Positions 24,499 through 36,449 of a DNA stretch of 64,000 nucleotides are shown here, piece after piece. The notes beneath the pieces are model-generated. The model was given only the letters and a program-made list of their open reading frames with translations. It was not told the origin of the DNA and searched no databases. Origin of the DNA: Omphiscola glabra (taxonomy: Eukaryota; Mollusca; Gastropoda; Lymnaeidae); contig OZ024806.1 of NCBI GenBank assembly GCA_964017045.1, forward strand, positions 507,502-571,501, read 5' to 3'. Position numbers and translations under genes: made by a program. Each line of letters begins with the position of its first letter. The first letter of the stretch is position 1.

Positions 24499-25102
24499 TG
24501 TTATAAGGGATGACGTATTTTGAGACACACTTTGCCCACCTATCACGTGCATGACCTCTTTCAAGTCGGTCCCGTGTTGGGGCGGCTAGAAAAAAATATC
24601 CCTTTGTTGATACTTTTGTTTACTATCATCCGTTTCTGTGGAACAGGATAGAACGATCTAGAAAATGTGGGAAGCAGTAAGACTGTGTGTTCCATTTCCA
24701 GAATGATCATCTGAAACTGCCTCTAAAAAGGGCTGATCGATAGAGAGGGGTAGAGATTTTCCTTTCCTTGATTACGAGGCATGCTATGTGTCATTATACT
24801 TTGTTGTGTGTAGAGATTTTTATTTCCTCGTACAATTTTGTGCTCATTGTATTTTGATATACAGTACCGGTACCAGCAAATCTGTAAGTTTATAATTTCA
24901 ATCATATTTCACTTGCTGTTATTATTTAATTGAAGTTCACAAATTAAAAAGTTATTAATTGTAATTAGCTCTGGCCTTAATTGTCGTTTTATTTGGTATT
25001 ATTTTTAAACGTTGGTATCGTCCTTTATTATGGACTGTTTCTAGAACGAGCCATAGTCTAAAATTAAGAGATTAAATTCTCCAATTATAACGATCCGTAA
25101 TA
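24499..25102 (+). mobile_element. Solo LTR, copy 1 (+)
   Basis: Begins TGTTATAAGGGATGACG and ends CGATCCGTAATA. It aligns along its whole length with the reverse complement of 30056-30654. The flanking 4-mers ACTG and AATG match at 3 of 4 positions, consistent with an LTR-retrotransposon TSD. There is no internal region, so it is a recombined remnant. It sits inside the 35-bp minisatellite. Confidence 0.82.
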
Positions 25103-25168
25103 AATGGTACGAGCGATGGTAATGTGTTGTTATAAACACTGGAACGAGCGATAGTAATGTGTAGCACT
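25103..25168. repeat. 35-bp minisatellite, right part
   Basis: Resumes with TGGTACGAGCGATGGTAATG, showing higher divergence than the left part. Confidence 0.88.
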
Positions 25169-25846
25169 GGTTGTCCAAACTGTTTTTTAGATTTCTGTCT
25201 ACGGGTGCGCAGGTGAAATATTGATTATGGTCTTAGAATTAGCAAGTTTGGTCCAGGGACATGTCAATGTCATTCTATGATTCATATATTCCTTACTCAC
25301 TTACTCGTTAACAACTGTCAATGGACTAGTTTCTTTCATGGTAACTTGTTAAAAAAGAATCAATCGGCACCCATTCATTTATTATCAGTCATGACTTAAT
25401 CCATCAGTCATCAGATCCAGTGACAGTTGGTGACACAGATAAAACGCCGGTGAGGTTAACAAAAATTGCGTAACCAAAGTATTTGAGGTCACGTGACTGT
25501 TGTCAGAACACAGCGTGCCGCGGTGAGAGAAGGAAATGATGTGACCGAATTTCAGCTCAATGGGAAACTCTCGCTTCGTCCTCGTCCTCCGTGGGGTGAT
25601 CTCACGGCATTGTCTTGATCTCTCTCGCTTTTGTTAAACGCCCCACCCCCCATTTTTCTTTAAATATTTCCTGCACTAAGTAGGTAATATGCAGTACTGG
25701 TACTGTATTTCTCTCTGTCAATATTTACAGCACTCTAAAGTAGGTAATATATGCAGTACTAGTACTGTTAACTAAACAGTTAAAATGCCGTGGTCTGTTT
25801 GATCCTAGTTAATTCGACCGTTGTGACTATATTTCTGCTGTCCTCG
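25169..25846. other. Single-copy region, no gene seen
   Basis: A loose duplication of TAGGTAATATGCAGTACTGG near 25680-25770. No exon recognised. Confidence 0.5.
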
Positions 25847-25999
25847 CTAGGCTCGCACTCGCACACATCTCTGCTGGGCTCGCACTCATCTCTGCTGGGC
25901 TCGCACTCGCACACATCTCTGCTGGGCTCGCACTCGCACACATCTCTGCTGGGCTCGCACTCGCACACATCTCTGCTGGGCTCGCACTCGCACACATCT
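25847..25999. repeat. 27-bp minisatellite (GCTGGGCTCGCACTCGCACA core)
   Basis: Six copies, one with a 9-bp deletion. Confidence 0.95.
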
Positions 26000-26208
26000 T
26001 ATTTACCTGCTGGAAGTAATGGTACTGTGCGAGGCTTGTCTTTCTACTGGCTCGCTAAGTCCAGGTCAGTGTAATATTACCATGGGTACAATAACTTTCA
26101 CACCACCGCCCCATCGTCTATTATTGCCGATGTGTCCGGTGTTTACATAAATCTGCCTCCTCCTAAATTGTATATCATTTTGTGTGTGGATCCTTTCGTT
26201 CAGATGTC

Positions 26209-26572
26209 TTGTGTATATGTATCTGCGTGTATATGTATCTGCGTGTATATGTATCTGCGTGTATATGTATCTGCGTGTATATGTATCTGCGTGTATATTG
26301 TATCTGCGTGTATATGTATCTGCGTGTATATGTATCTGCGTGTATATGTATCTGCGTGTATATGTATCTGCGTGTATATTGTATCTGCGTGTATATGTAT
26401 CTGCGTGTATATGTATCTGCGTGTATATTGTATCTGCGTGTATATGTATCTGCGTGTATATGTATCTGCGTGTATATGTATCTGCGTGTATATGTATCTG
26501 CGTGTATATTGTATCTGCGTGTATATTGTATCTGCGTGTATATGTATCTGGGTGTATATGTATCTGCGTGTA
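26209..26572. repeat. 16-bp minisatellite (ATCTGCGTGTATATGT)
   Basis: About 22 copies, including 17-bp variants (TATATTGT) at recurring intervals. Confidence 0.96.
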
Positions 26573-27085
26573 TTCCTTTGCCCCGCTCCCCTTTTTTAAA
26601 CATTCTGTCGTACTGAACATAATGTTTGACTCCAGTATTGGGAATATCGGTAGTTAGACCCTTGTTTATGTTACAGACTCCACATATCCACAAGGATTAC
26701 TTAACGCCACCCAGGGTTCCTCCCCCAAATCATTCTTTGGCGCCCCCTAACTGGTTACCGGAAATTTGTTTGAAAGAAATTTCGTCGACGGAAAATTGAT
26801 CGAACGGAAATTGGTCGAATCTTTTATTTTCAGTTCGCACGTTAAAATTTTCGTCAAAATTCTTTTTGAACGCATTAAACGATAGAGTAAAACCAAATAA
26901 TGATCTGCCATGGGCGTTATCATCTTTTGTAATTGTCACAGACATTACGTACAAGGGCGTATCTTGGGACTGGTACAGGTATGGGGGATTTAGTTAATAT
27001 TGCTAACATAACAATTTGATAGTTAATATCAATTTTTATCTATTAATGGAGTTTTATATATTATTTACTACAAGAGGCTGATAGG
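26573..27085. other. Single-copy region, no gene seen
   Basis: A GAACGGAAATTGGTCGAA-type repeated motif at 26770-26820 resembles a MITE subterminal region, but no ends could be fixed. Confidence 0.45.
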
Positions 27086-27317
27086 GAGGGTGTACCCAGG
27101 TGTCTTGTCAGTGGGAGGAGGGTGTATCCAGGTGTCTTGTCAGTGGGAGGAGGGTGTACCCAGGTGTCTTGTCAGTGAGAGGAGGGTGTACCCAGGTGTC
27201 TTGTCAGTGGGAGGAGGGTCTACCCAGGTGTCTTGTCAGTGGGAGGAGGGTGTATCCAGGTGTCTTGTCAGTGGGAGGAGGGTGTATCCAGGTGTCTTGT
27301 CAGTGGGAGGAGGGTGT
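27086..27317. repeat. 32-bp minisatellite, about 7 copies
   Basis: The unit contains CCAGGTGTCTTGTCAGTGGG. Confidence 0.96.
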
Positions 27318-27526
27318 CCTCTGGTTATGCATCGGTCACCGACGAAATGTAAAACTTGTATGGCAGAGACAGTCTTGGCACACTGTAGTGACATCTGTCA
27401 CAGAGAAAGTCTTGGCACATCTGTCACCTGCATTCATTAATACTGTCTGTGTAGCTTAGCGCCAGCCGAAACGCGTCGTGACACACACACACAATTGGGG
27501 CCGGTTCAGGGGTGCGTACTTTTAAC

Positions 27527-27946
27527 GGTCCCATCAAAGTGACCATTAGATGTACAACTGTCCCGTCAAAGTGACCATTAGATGTACAACTGTCCCCTTA
27601 ACGTCCCGTCAAAGTGACCACTAGATGTACAACTGTCCCCCTAACGTCCCGTCAAAGAGACCATTAGATGTACAACTGTCCCGTCAAAGTGACCATTAGA
27701 TGTACAACTGTCCCACTAACGTCCCGTCAAAGAGACCATTAGATGTACAACTGTCCCGTCAAAGTGATCATTAGATGTACAACTGTCCCGTCAAAGTGAC
27801 CATTAGATGTACAACTGTCCCATCAAAGTGACCATTAGATGTACAACTGTCCCGTCAAAGTGACCGTTAGATGTACAACTGTCCCGTCAAAGTGACCATT
27901 AGATGTACAACTGTCCCGTCAAAGTGACCATTAGATGTACAACTGT
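27527..27946. repeat. 32-bp minisatellite, about 12 copies
   Basis: The unit begins CCGTCAAAGTGACCATTAGA. Some copies have a 10-bp insert containing CTAACGTCCC. Confidence 0.96.
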
Positions 27947-28180
27947 TCGTCCTGCGTTGACTCGGGGTAAATTTCCCATCGGCCTCCCTCTTCCAAGCTC
28001 GGGTTTATAATCAGTTCTGTGTCATGGCCACAAAGAGCTTCTGTACTGCCTTAAATTGATTGTGATTGTGACCACTGAGTGCTGTTATTGATTGTTTGAT
28101 TGTGACCACTGGCTGCTGTCATTGATTGGGTGATTGTAACACTTTTGGCTCTACTTACTATTATTTTCTCGTTTTCGAGT

Positions 28181-28482
28181 GTAGGCCTATCTGTTGGAGC
28201 GTAGACCTATGCGTCGGAGCGTAGACCTATCCGTCGGAGTGTAGACCTATCCGTCGGAGTGTAGACCTATCTGTTGGAGCGTGTATCCGTCGGAGTGTAG
28301 ACCTATTTGTTGGAGCGTAGACCTATCTGTTGGAGCGTAGACCTATCCGTCGGAGTGTAGACCTATCTGTTGGAGCGTAGACCTATCCGTCGGAGTGTAG
28401 ACCTATACGTCGGAGTGTAGACCTATTTGTTGGAGCGTAGACCTATCCGTCGGAGTGTAGACCTATCTGTTGGAGCGTAGAC
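28181..28482. repeat. 20-bp minisatellite (GTAGACCTATCTGTTGGAGC)
   Basis: About 15 copies alternating CTGTTGGAGC and CCGTCGGAGT types. Confidence 0.96.
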
Positions 28483-28637
28483 GTGCCACTCATCCACCTT
28501 GACCTGACCCCAACCACTCGTAACCACTCATCCGTCGGCTACATTTACCTAAAAGAAAACGTTCTTTTTTTCTTCTTGATCACTTTTGCCAGTATGTGCC
28601 TCCTAAGCCGTACAACTACAGTTTGAGAAGCATCGCT

Positions 28638-28734
28638 GATACCGAAGTATTTATGATTATGACAGCCCCTGATACCGAAGTATTTATGATTATGACAGCC
28701 CCTGATACCGAAGTATTTATGATTATGACAGCCC
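28638..28734. repeat. 33-bp minisatellite, 3 copies
   Basis: The unit begins GATACCGAAGTATTTATGAT. It ends in a C12 tract. Confidence 0.95.
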
Positions 28735-29019
28735 CCCCCCCCCACCTTTCTCCCTCCTCTCCCAATCCTCCATGTCACTGGCTTTTGTTCAGTTTATTCC
28801 GAAAGAGGTCCCAGACTTAAGACCAGGTCTGTTAGTTACCTGATACCTGACCGCTTGAATGTAAGGTGATCCCAATGTTAGGTTCTCATGTGGTATCTGG
28901 TTGACATGGGCCACACATGATTTAGATGTGGGTGTGTGTGTGTGTGGGGGGTGTGTGCTAAACGTCTTACACAACGGATCTCATTGGTGGATATGACGTT
29001 ATAACTTAATATATGGCGT
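28735..29019. other. Short single-copy spacer
   Basis: TG-rich near 28927-28960. No gene seen. Confidence 0.5.
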
Positions 29020-29773
29020 GGATATGGCGTATTCAACCACGGATCTCAATTGGTGGGCCTCAGGTATTCAACAACAGATCTCAATTGGTGGGCCTGTCGT
29101 ATTCAACCACGTATCTCAATTGGTGGGCGTGGCGTATTCAACCACGTATCTCAATTGGTGGGCCTGGCGTATTCAACAACGATCTCAATTGGTGGGCCTC
29201 AGGTATTCAACAACAGATCTCAATTGGTGGGCCTGGCGTATTCAACCACGTATCTCAATTGGTGGGCCTGGGGTATTCAACCACGTATTTTAATTGGTGG
29301 GCCTGGGGTATTCAACCACGTATCTCATTTGGTGGGCCTGGCGTATTCAACAACAGATCTCAATTGGTGGGCCTGGCGTATTCAACCACGTATCTCAATT
29401 GGTGGGCCTGGGGTATTCAACCACGTATCTCATTTGGTGGGCCTGGCGTATTCAACAACGATCTCAATTGGTGGGCCTGGCGTATTCAACCACGTATCTC
29501 AATTGGTGGGCGTGGCGTATTCAACCACGTATCTCAATTGGTGGGCCTGGCGTATTCAACAACGATCTCAATTGGTGGGCCTGGCGTATTCAACAACAGA
29601 TCTCAATTGGTGGGCCTGGCGTATTCAACCACGTATCTCAATTGGTGGGCCTGGCGTATTCAACCACGTATCTCAATTGGTGGACCTGGCGTATTCAACA
29701 ACATATCTCAATTGGTGGGCGTGGCGTATTCAACAACAGATCTCAATTGGTGGGCCTGGCGTATTCAACACTC
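29020..29773. repeat. 35-bp minisatellite, about 22 copies
   Basis: The unit contains GTATTCAACCACGTATCTCA and ATTGGTGGGCCTGG. All three forward frames are open because the unit lacks stops. Confidence 0.97.
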
Positions 29774-29863
29774 GTATTGACGTGGCGACTATACCTGCCA
29801 TACCGGCGAGACTCCAGCTACCTCTCAACACGTTTTATGTCCTTATTAAGTGAAAGCATTTGA

Positions 29864-30004
29864 TAACTCTGATAACTGTGATTACTTTGATAACTATGAT
29901 AACTCTGATAACTTTGATAACTTTGATAACTCTGATAACTATGATAACTCTGATAACTTTGATAACTCTGACAACTATGATAACTCTGATAACTATGATA
30001 ACTC
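29864..30004. repeat. 9-bp minisatellite (GATAACTCT)
   Basis: About 16 copies with CT, AT and TT variants. Confidence 0.95.
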
Positions 30005-30055
30005 TGGAATCCTAATCAATAAAAAAGTTCACACAACGTATCTCTGTATCGATAG

Positions 30056-30654
30056 TATTACGGACCGTTATAAATGGAGAATTTAATCTCTTATCTTTTG
30101 TCTATGGCTCGTACTAAAAACTGTCCATTATAAAGGACGATACCAAATTTTAAAATAATAACAAATAAAACGACAATCAAGGCCAGAGCTAATTCCAATT
30201 AATATGTTTTTAATGTATTAATTTCAATTAAATTACAACAGCAAAAAAATGTGATTTAAAATTATTAACTTACAGTTTGCAGGTATCGGTACTGTGTACA
30301 AAAATACAATGAGCACAAAATTGTACAACGAGGAAATAGAAAAATCTAAACACAACAAAGTATTAAATAATGACACAGCACATCTCGTGGTAAAGGAAAA
30401 GAAAAATCTCTCTCGTCATTAAATCTGATCCCTTTTATACCCTGTTCCAGATGATCATTCTCGAAATATAATACGCAGTCTTACTGCTTCCCGCATTCTC
30501 GAGATCGTTCTATCATGTTCGACTGGAACGATTTATAAGCTTAAGTGTAAACAAAGTGATATTTTTCTAGCCACCCCCAAAACGGCCTTGACTGAAAGGT
30601 CATGCACGTGGAAGGCGGGTAAAGCCTGTCTCAAACACGTCATCCTTCATAACA
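30056..30654 (-). mobile_element. Solo LTR, copy 2 (-)
   Basis: The inverted relative of 24499-25102. On the minus strand it begins TGTTATGAAGGATGACG and ends CGGTCCGTAATA. It is flanked by ATAG on both sides (30052-30055 and 30655-30658), a perfect 4-bp TSD. A TATA-like GTATAAAAGGG lies near the middle, as expected of an LTR promoter. Confidence 0.86.
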
Positions 30655-30726
30655 ATAGCGTATGCAGATTTCGTAAATAAAGTTATGGTATCCTTATACT
30701 TATGTGAAATTAAACGCTGTGGGGCA

Positions 30727-31085
30727 TGGCGTCCACATTTGAGGGTCCTTGTCTGCTTGTGTTGGACATGCCGTCCACATTTGAGGATCCTTGTCTGCTT
30801 ATGTTGGACATGCCATCCACATTTTAGGATCCTTGTCTGCTTGTGTTGGACATTCCATCCACAATTGAGGATCCTTGTCTGCTTGTGTTGGACATGCCAT
30901 CCATAATTGAGGATCCTTGTCTGCTTGTGTTGGACATGCCATCCACATTTGATGATCCTTGTCTGCTTGTGTTGGACATGCCGTCCACATTTGAGGATCC
31001 TTGTCTGCTTGTGTTGGACATGCCATCCACATTTGAGGATCCTTGTCTGCTTGTGTTGGACATGCCATCCACATTTGAGGATCCC
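30727..31085. repeat. 42-bp minisatellite, about 8.5 copies
   Basis: The unit contains GATCCTTGTCTGCTTGTGTT. Frames on both strands are repeat translation. Confidence 0.96.
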
Positions 31086-31406
31086 TGCCAGCTTGAGGTT
31101 GGACCGCCGCCAGACTTTAAAAGGGTGATATGAAAGAGATCATTCCACGGACTCGGGTACTGGCATAAGGACGGAGGCAGCCGAGCGTTAGCTAATGAGG
31201 GTGGGGGCTGTAACGTTAAACAGGCCTGGCACAAAACACAATAAATGGGACTCCTATCCATAGGTGCGACCCGCTGATCTTTGGACAATTACTGCCAGCA
31301 AACTGATCTACTTAGGAGGTTGGGCCCCAACAAATCAGTCTTATATTTATATTTTTAATGAGTTAAACTACTTTTTCTTAGGTTGCGGCTTTGAGTTTTA
31401 CGCCAA
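31086..31406. other. Single-copy spacer, no gene seen
   Basis: No exon or element recognised. Confidence 0.5.
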
Positions 31407-31654
31407 AAGGTTGAAGAGAAAAGCCTCAATAGGCCGAAGAGAAATGTCTCGATAGATTGAAGAGAAAAGCCTCGATATGTTGAGGAAAAAAGCCTTGATA
31501 GGTTGAACGTAAAGCCTCACTAGGTTGAAGAGAAAAGCCTCGATAGGTTGAACGTTAAGCCTCACTAGGTTGAAGAGAAAAGCCTCGATAGGTTGAACGT
31601 AAAGCCTCACTAGGTTGAAGAGAAAAGACTCGATAGGTTGAGTAAAGCCTCGAT
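31407..31654. repeat. 23-bp minisatellite, left part (AAGAGAAAAGCCTCGATAGG core)
   Basis: Resumes at 32333 after a 678-bp insertion. Confidence 0.94.
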
Positions 31655-32332
31655 TGGAAGCGCTGGCCACCGACCCCCTCGGCGTTAACCCGGGGCACAT
31701 TACCACCATTGCGTGTCCCGCGTGGCAGACACGGCCATGCATGGTAGTTGCTGGAATAAACAGCTCCTACAGGGCTGCCACCTGTGATGCTTCACAGGGG
31801 GAAGAAAAAGCAAACACAGGGTAGGGAATCATGATTACAAGTTGCCGTTAAGGGATATGAGGCTATAGGCTGTGGTGGAAGCCTATGGCCGGTGATTCTA
31901 AATATGCAGCCCTGAGAAAGCTGCTCCTAGACAACCGTTTCGTCCCAGCTGCTTCGCGAATTAGTTGCGAGGTGGAAACCCACTGTAGAATCCCTCTTAG
32001 AGGGCGTCCGATGCTTCCCCGGGACGGGTGGGGGGAGATATTAGGACGTTAATTTACGTCCCGGCCCCTAGGAGAGTGGACTGCAGACGCTTGAAACACA
32101 GCGTCTTCGGTCGACCAGATGTCTCCGGGCGGGGGGGGGGGGGCTCCGTCAGCGGACTCGATCGAGCAGTTGCTGGTGGGGGCGTCCAACGCCCGGGGAG
32201 GTCTCTGACGTCTTCCCGCACGGCCCAACGCCGGGGACACCCGGCGGCTGGCGGGTGTGGGTGGACGCCAGGAAGGGCATTAGGAGCACAAGCTCGACGG
32301 CCCGCTGACGCCATTTCCTAATGAGATATTCC
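31655..32332 (-). mobile_element. 678-bp interspersed element inserted into a minisatellite
   Basis: AGTAAAGCCTCGAT is found at 31641-31654 and again at 32333-32346, a 14-bp TSD, although part of it also belongs to the array unit. The insert is CpG- and GC-rich, unlike its host array. On the minus strand an ATG near 32314 opens an 86-codon frame starting MASAGRRA, matched by a partial copy near 1036. TSD length suggests a target-primed non-LTR retroelement fragment. No reverse transcriptase is visible and the family is unknown to me. Confidence 0.65.
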
Positions 32333-32413
32333 AGTAAAGCCTCGATAGATTAAAGAGAAAAGCCTCGATAGGTTGAAGAGAAAAGCCTCGCTAGGTTGAA
32401 GAGAAAAGCCTCG
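32333..32413. repeat. 23-bp minisatellite, right part
   Basis: Three to four copies of the same unit as 31407-31654. Confidence 0.92.
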
Positions 32414-32828
32414 GTTGAAGCCTGAAGTAAAGCTATCACTGACGCTAGTCTCGCCGGTTACTTGGCGTGCCAACACTCGTGGACTAGGTGACGTAGCGTC
32501 TTGTACCGCGCGAGTGTTGAGCGAGAGTCACAGGGTCAGAAGTAGGTTTGTTTACTTGTTGTGTCGAAAAGGCGTCTGATTGATGTGACCCTTGTCTCCA
32601 CATACCTCACCTGCAGTCTCCTGTGCACCAGGTGCAAGAAACATTAACCAGTTGGTAATGTGTGTGTTCTGAAAGAATTGATATATTGTATCATTTTTTT
32701 TATATCATCTTAAAATTGTTTTCCCTGTCACTGTCACACGTTATGTTCATGGTATGATACCTTGTCACATGTTATCTTTAAGTTCAATATGAAACTGGCG
32801 GTCCTGTTGTTACAGTATAAGACTGCTC
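32414..32828. other. Single-copy spacer with an inverted repeat
   Basis: CAACACTCG (32471-32479) and CGAGTGTTG (32511-32519) form a 9-bp inverted repeat with a 31-nt spacer. No gene seen. Confidence 0.55.
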
Positions 32829-33092
32829 TGTGTACAGTACCCTCTAGTTAGTGTACAGTACCTCTGGTCATTGTACAGTACCCTCTGGTCAGTCTACAGT
32901 ACCCTCTGGTCAATGTACAGTACCCTCTGGTCAGTCTACAGTACCCTCTGGTCAGTGTACAGTACCCTCTGGTCAGTGTACAGTACCTCTGGTCAGTCTA
33001 CAGTACCTCTGGTCAGTCTACAGTACCCTGGGGTCTGTCTACAGTACACTCTGGTCAGTCTACAGTACACTCTGGTCAGTCTACAGTACACT
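32829..33092. repeat. 20/21-bp minisatellite (CTCTGGTCAGTGTACAGTACC)
   Basis: About 13 copies. Confidence 0.95.
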
Positions 33093-33363
33093 TGTAAAAC
33101 GTCACCTGGCCTCGCCGATAGAGTAAAATTATTTTGGTGTGTCAATGTGTGCGTGGAGGGGTTTGTGTGTGTGTGTTGAGGGGTTTGTGCCTCGTTAAAA
33201 ATCATTAAAAGCCACGCGCTTATGTGTGTTGTGTGTGGTATGTGTGTGTGCTATGTGTGTGGTGTGTGTGTGTGTGTTGCCGTCCATGTGAATGCCTCTA
33301 TTCAGGAAAGGGTCCATAGTCGAATAGAGTGTATTTTGTCAGGAGCTTTTAGATGGTGCTTAC
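33093..33363. other. Short single-copy spacer
   Basis: TG-rich at 33220-33280. No gene seen. Confidence 0.5.
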
Positions 33364-33530
33364 TGACGTGTGGAGGCCTCAGGAAGTACAGTTTGTCTGG
33401 GGGTGGTGCCTGGCTGCCTGACGTGTGGAGGCCTCAGGAAGTACAGTTTGTCTGGGGGTGGTGCCTGGCTGCCTGACGTGTGGAGGCCTCAGGAAGTACA
33501 GTTTGTCTGGGGGTGGTGCCTGGCTGCCTG
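33364..33530. repeat. 55-bp minisatellite, 3 copies
   Basis: The unit begins TGACGTGTGGAGGCCTCAGG. Copies are practically identical. Confidence 0.96.
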
Positions 33531-33730
33531 CTGTGTGGATGTAACACATTGTTTGTATGCTACCTCTTATTTCTATGTAGCCCGTTGTTAGTATGTAGCC
33601 TGTTTTAACTGTAGCACTGAATACTGAATATCATAAATCGGCATTCTGATCGATCAACTTTATTTTACAACCTCGGCATCATTGCTATGTCATTAAAAAG
33701 CTACACTCAGTGAAACTATCGGTATACTGC

Positions 33731-34027
33731 AAGGCCTGCCAGAAGTTCATCGCAAGGCGTACCGTACGCCAGTTCATGGCAAGGCCTACCACCAGTTCAT
33801 GGCAAGGCCTACCACCAGTTCATGACAAGGCCTACCTCCAGTTCATGGCAAGGCCTACCACCAGTTCATGGCAAGGCCTACCACCAGTTCATTGCAAGGC
33901 CTACCACCAGTTCATGGCAAGGCCTACCACCAGTTCATGACAAGGCCTACCATCAGTTCATGACAAGGCCTACCACCAGTTCATGGCAAGGCCTACCACC
34001 AGTTCATGGCAAGGCCTACCACCTGTT
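33731..34027. repeat. 23-bp minisatellite (GTTCATGGCAAGGCCTACCA core)
   Basis: About 13 copies. Confidence 0.96.
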
Positions 34028-34278
34028 CACGTGGCGTCCAAAAGTTTGGATTTGGGGCCAACCCGTCACGGACGATAAACCCGTTGGTAGAGTACACCTC
34101 AATAGTTGTTGAGATCATAGCTTTACCAGTCAGCTCCAAATTGGTGCAATTCTACGTGGCGTCCTACCAACAGCCCTCGCCTGCACGCTCAGTAAGTGAA
34201 GTTAGTGGTAGTGTCAAAGTGCAACTCAACTAATCGTGGGAGGGTTGAATGTAAAGTTAAACAAAGTGGAGAAAGAAT

Positions 34279-34568
34279 TTATGGTCTCTCACAGGTTGGT
34301 GGTTATGGTCTCTCTAAGGTTGGCGGTTATGGTCTCTCTAAGGTTGGCGGTTATGGTCTCTCACAGGTTGGCGGTTATGGTCTCTCACAGGTTGGTGGTT
34401 ATGGTCTCTGTAAGGTTGGCGGTTATGGTCTCTCTAAGGTTGGCGGTTATGGTCTCTCTAAGGTTGGCGGTTATGGTCTCTGTAAGGTTGGCGGTTATGG
34501 TCTCTCCAAGGTTGGTGGTTATGGTCTCCTTGAGGTTGGCGGTGATGGTCTCTCCAAAGTTGGCGGTT
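34279..34568. repeat. 24-bp minisatellite (GGTTATGGTCTCTCTAAGGT core)
   Basis: Twelve copies with CTCTAAGG, CACAGG and CTGTAAGG variants. An 8-residue GGYGLSKV cycle is repeat translation. Confidence 0.96.
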
Positions 34569-35111
34569 TAGTAAAAATTATTGAGCCACCAGTGTAACAA
34601 TGGAAATATTTCTTTAACCATCTACCCCAGGTTAGGGGGGCCTGACCCAGTGTAACAACGTTAACTTGTGTACGCTAACAAAGAAAGTTAACTTAAAGTA
34701 TCACTTTGCTGGCGGTTGTCACTCCGGTTGGCACTCCGCACTGGGAAGAGGTTGAAAGAATCGTTGATCTCGCTAGAGATCTTGCCAAAGTCAGTTTATA
34801 ACATGATGTACCATCATTCAACATCATAGAATATTACGTGATATCCTGTAACATTATGTAACACTGAGTAACACTCAACCTTTTGGTCACATATGTGTCT
34901 CGTTTGATGAAAAGGTCCTTGTTCTGTCACCCCTCCCCATCCCTTGTTTTGTGGGGGGGGGGGGGCGTCGTGTGCAGGCCGTCGTGGTAAGATGAAATCC
35001 TCAGGTTATTCTTGACGTGGTCACTACCCCACACTTCCTCCGGGTACCTGCTGGTGCCAGCAGCAAGGGATGAATTTGTAATGGTGGTGTCGAGTGTCTA
35101 GTCCTTGTATC
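34569..35111. other. Single-copy region, no gene seen
   Basis: G13 tract at 34953-34965 and small ATTATGTAACA-type echoes near 34800-34870. Confidence 0.5.
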
Positions 35112-35247
35112 CATCGATAGTCCTTATGGCTTAAAATGACTTGGTGCTAATCCTTATGGCTTAAAATGACTTGGTGCTAATCCTTATGGCTTATTGATCA
35201 AATAACTTGGTGCTAATCCTCATGGCTTATTGATCAAATAACTTGGT
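35112..35247. repeat. About 30-bp repeat, 4 copies
   Basis: The unit contains AATCCTTATGGCTTAAAATG. The last two copies have a TTGATCAAAT variant. Confidence 0.9.
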
Positions 35248-35330
35248 CATTTTTTTAGTTCAGAAACTCCATTGTGGTAATAAATAGTTTTGGATGTATT
35301 TTTATGAACTATTTAATCTGGACTTTGCAT

Positions 35331-35516
35331 GTCATAGACTCGACTGTCATGTATCATTGACTTGGCTGTCATGTATCATTGACTCGAATGTCATGTATAT
35401 TTACTCGGCTCTCGTGTGTCATTTGACCGTTGCTATTTATCATTGTCACATGTGTTTTATCCCATTGTCACAGGTGTTTTATCCCATTGTCACAGGTGTT
35501 TTATCCCATTGTCACG
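35331..35516. repeat. Two short arrays (CATGTATCATTGACTCG and GTTTTATCCCATTGTCACAG)
   Basis: Each has three to four copies. Confidence 0.85.
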
Positions 35517-35579
35517 ACTGTCACGCATCATTGATATTTGTTTCAACAAATAAATATTTTAATTTTTTCATGCAGTTGT

Positions 35580-35735
35580 GAAATGTGATCATTCTACAGA
35601 TGTGATACAATTTATTGAAATGTGATCATTCTACAGATGTGATACAATTTATTGAAATGTGATCATTCTACAGATGTGATACAATTTATTGAAATGTGAT
35701 CATTCTACAGATGTGATACAATTTATTGAAATGTG
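35580..35735. repeat. 37-bp minisatellite, 4 copies
   Basis: The unit begins GAAATGTGATCATTCTACAG. Confidence 0.96.
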
Positions 35736-36146
35736 ATTCAACGTTTGGATAATTGGCGATTGTAGTCAACAAGTGGATGAATTATTCAGTTGGATATTAA
35801 AAACAAGTGTGTCTTTTCTTTTTTTTTGATTTTTACTGGATACATACAACAGATTCAATAAATTCTAACCTGGATATTGTGTCAGACCTGGATATTGTGT
35901 CAGACCTGGATATTGTGTCCGACCTAAATATTGTGTGAGACCTAAATATTTTGAGTAAAACGGAGTAAACATTTCTGGAATTCAAAAGTACACTATGGTA
36001 AGTTTGTATTTACACTTAACCCCAATTTGACCCTTAACCCAACGTGACCTTCAACTCAGCTTGGCCGTAACCCACTGTCTTGGCACTATCAATGGATTGA
36101 TATGTTTGAAAATTTTGAGCTATATCTTAATTCACAAATGTGATTG
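35736..36146. other. Spacer with small array
   Basis: A 20-bp repeat with core CCTGGATATTGTGTCAGA at 35873-35948. The rest is single copy with no exon. Confidence 0.6.
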
Positions 36147-36412
36147 ACAGTTTTAGTCAAAGCTCCTCCCCCATTGCAGTTTTAGTCAAAGCCCCTCCCC
36201 CATTGCAGTTTTAGTCAGAGCCCCTCCCCCATTGCAGTTTTAGTCAAAGCCCCTCCTCCATTGCAGTTTTAGTCAAAGCCCCTCCCCCATTGCAGTTTTA
36301 GTCAGAGCCCCTCCCCCATTGCAGTTTTAGTCAAAGCCCCTCCCCCATTGCAGTTTTAGTCAAAGCCCCTCACTCATTGCAGTTTCTTTCAAAGCCCCTC
36401 CCCGAAATCAAT
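36147..36412. repeat. 29-bp minisatellite, about 9 copies
   Basis: The unit contains CCCATTGCAGTTTTAGTCAA. Confidence 0.95.
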
Positions 36413-36449
36413 TTCTTGTACACCCACTCCCCCCACCCTTATTTTCTTG

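Noticed and set aside
24499..30654. One complete LTR retrotransposon bounded by the two 600-bp copies
   Set aside because: The copies are inverted, each has its own TSD, and the interval holds unrelated minisatellites with no gag-pol.
32054..32314. 86-codon minus-strand protein MASAGRRA... as a host gene
   Set aside because: It lies wholly within a TSD-flanked insertion, and its start recurs in another element fragment.
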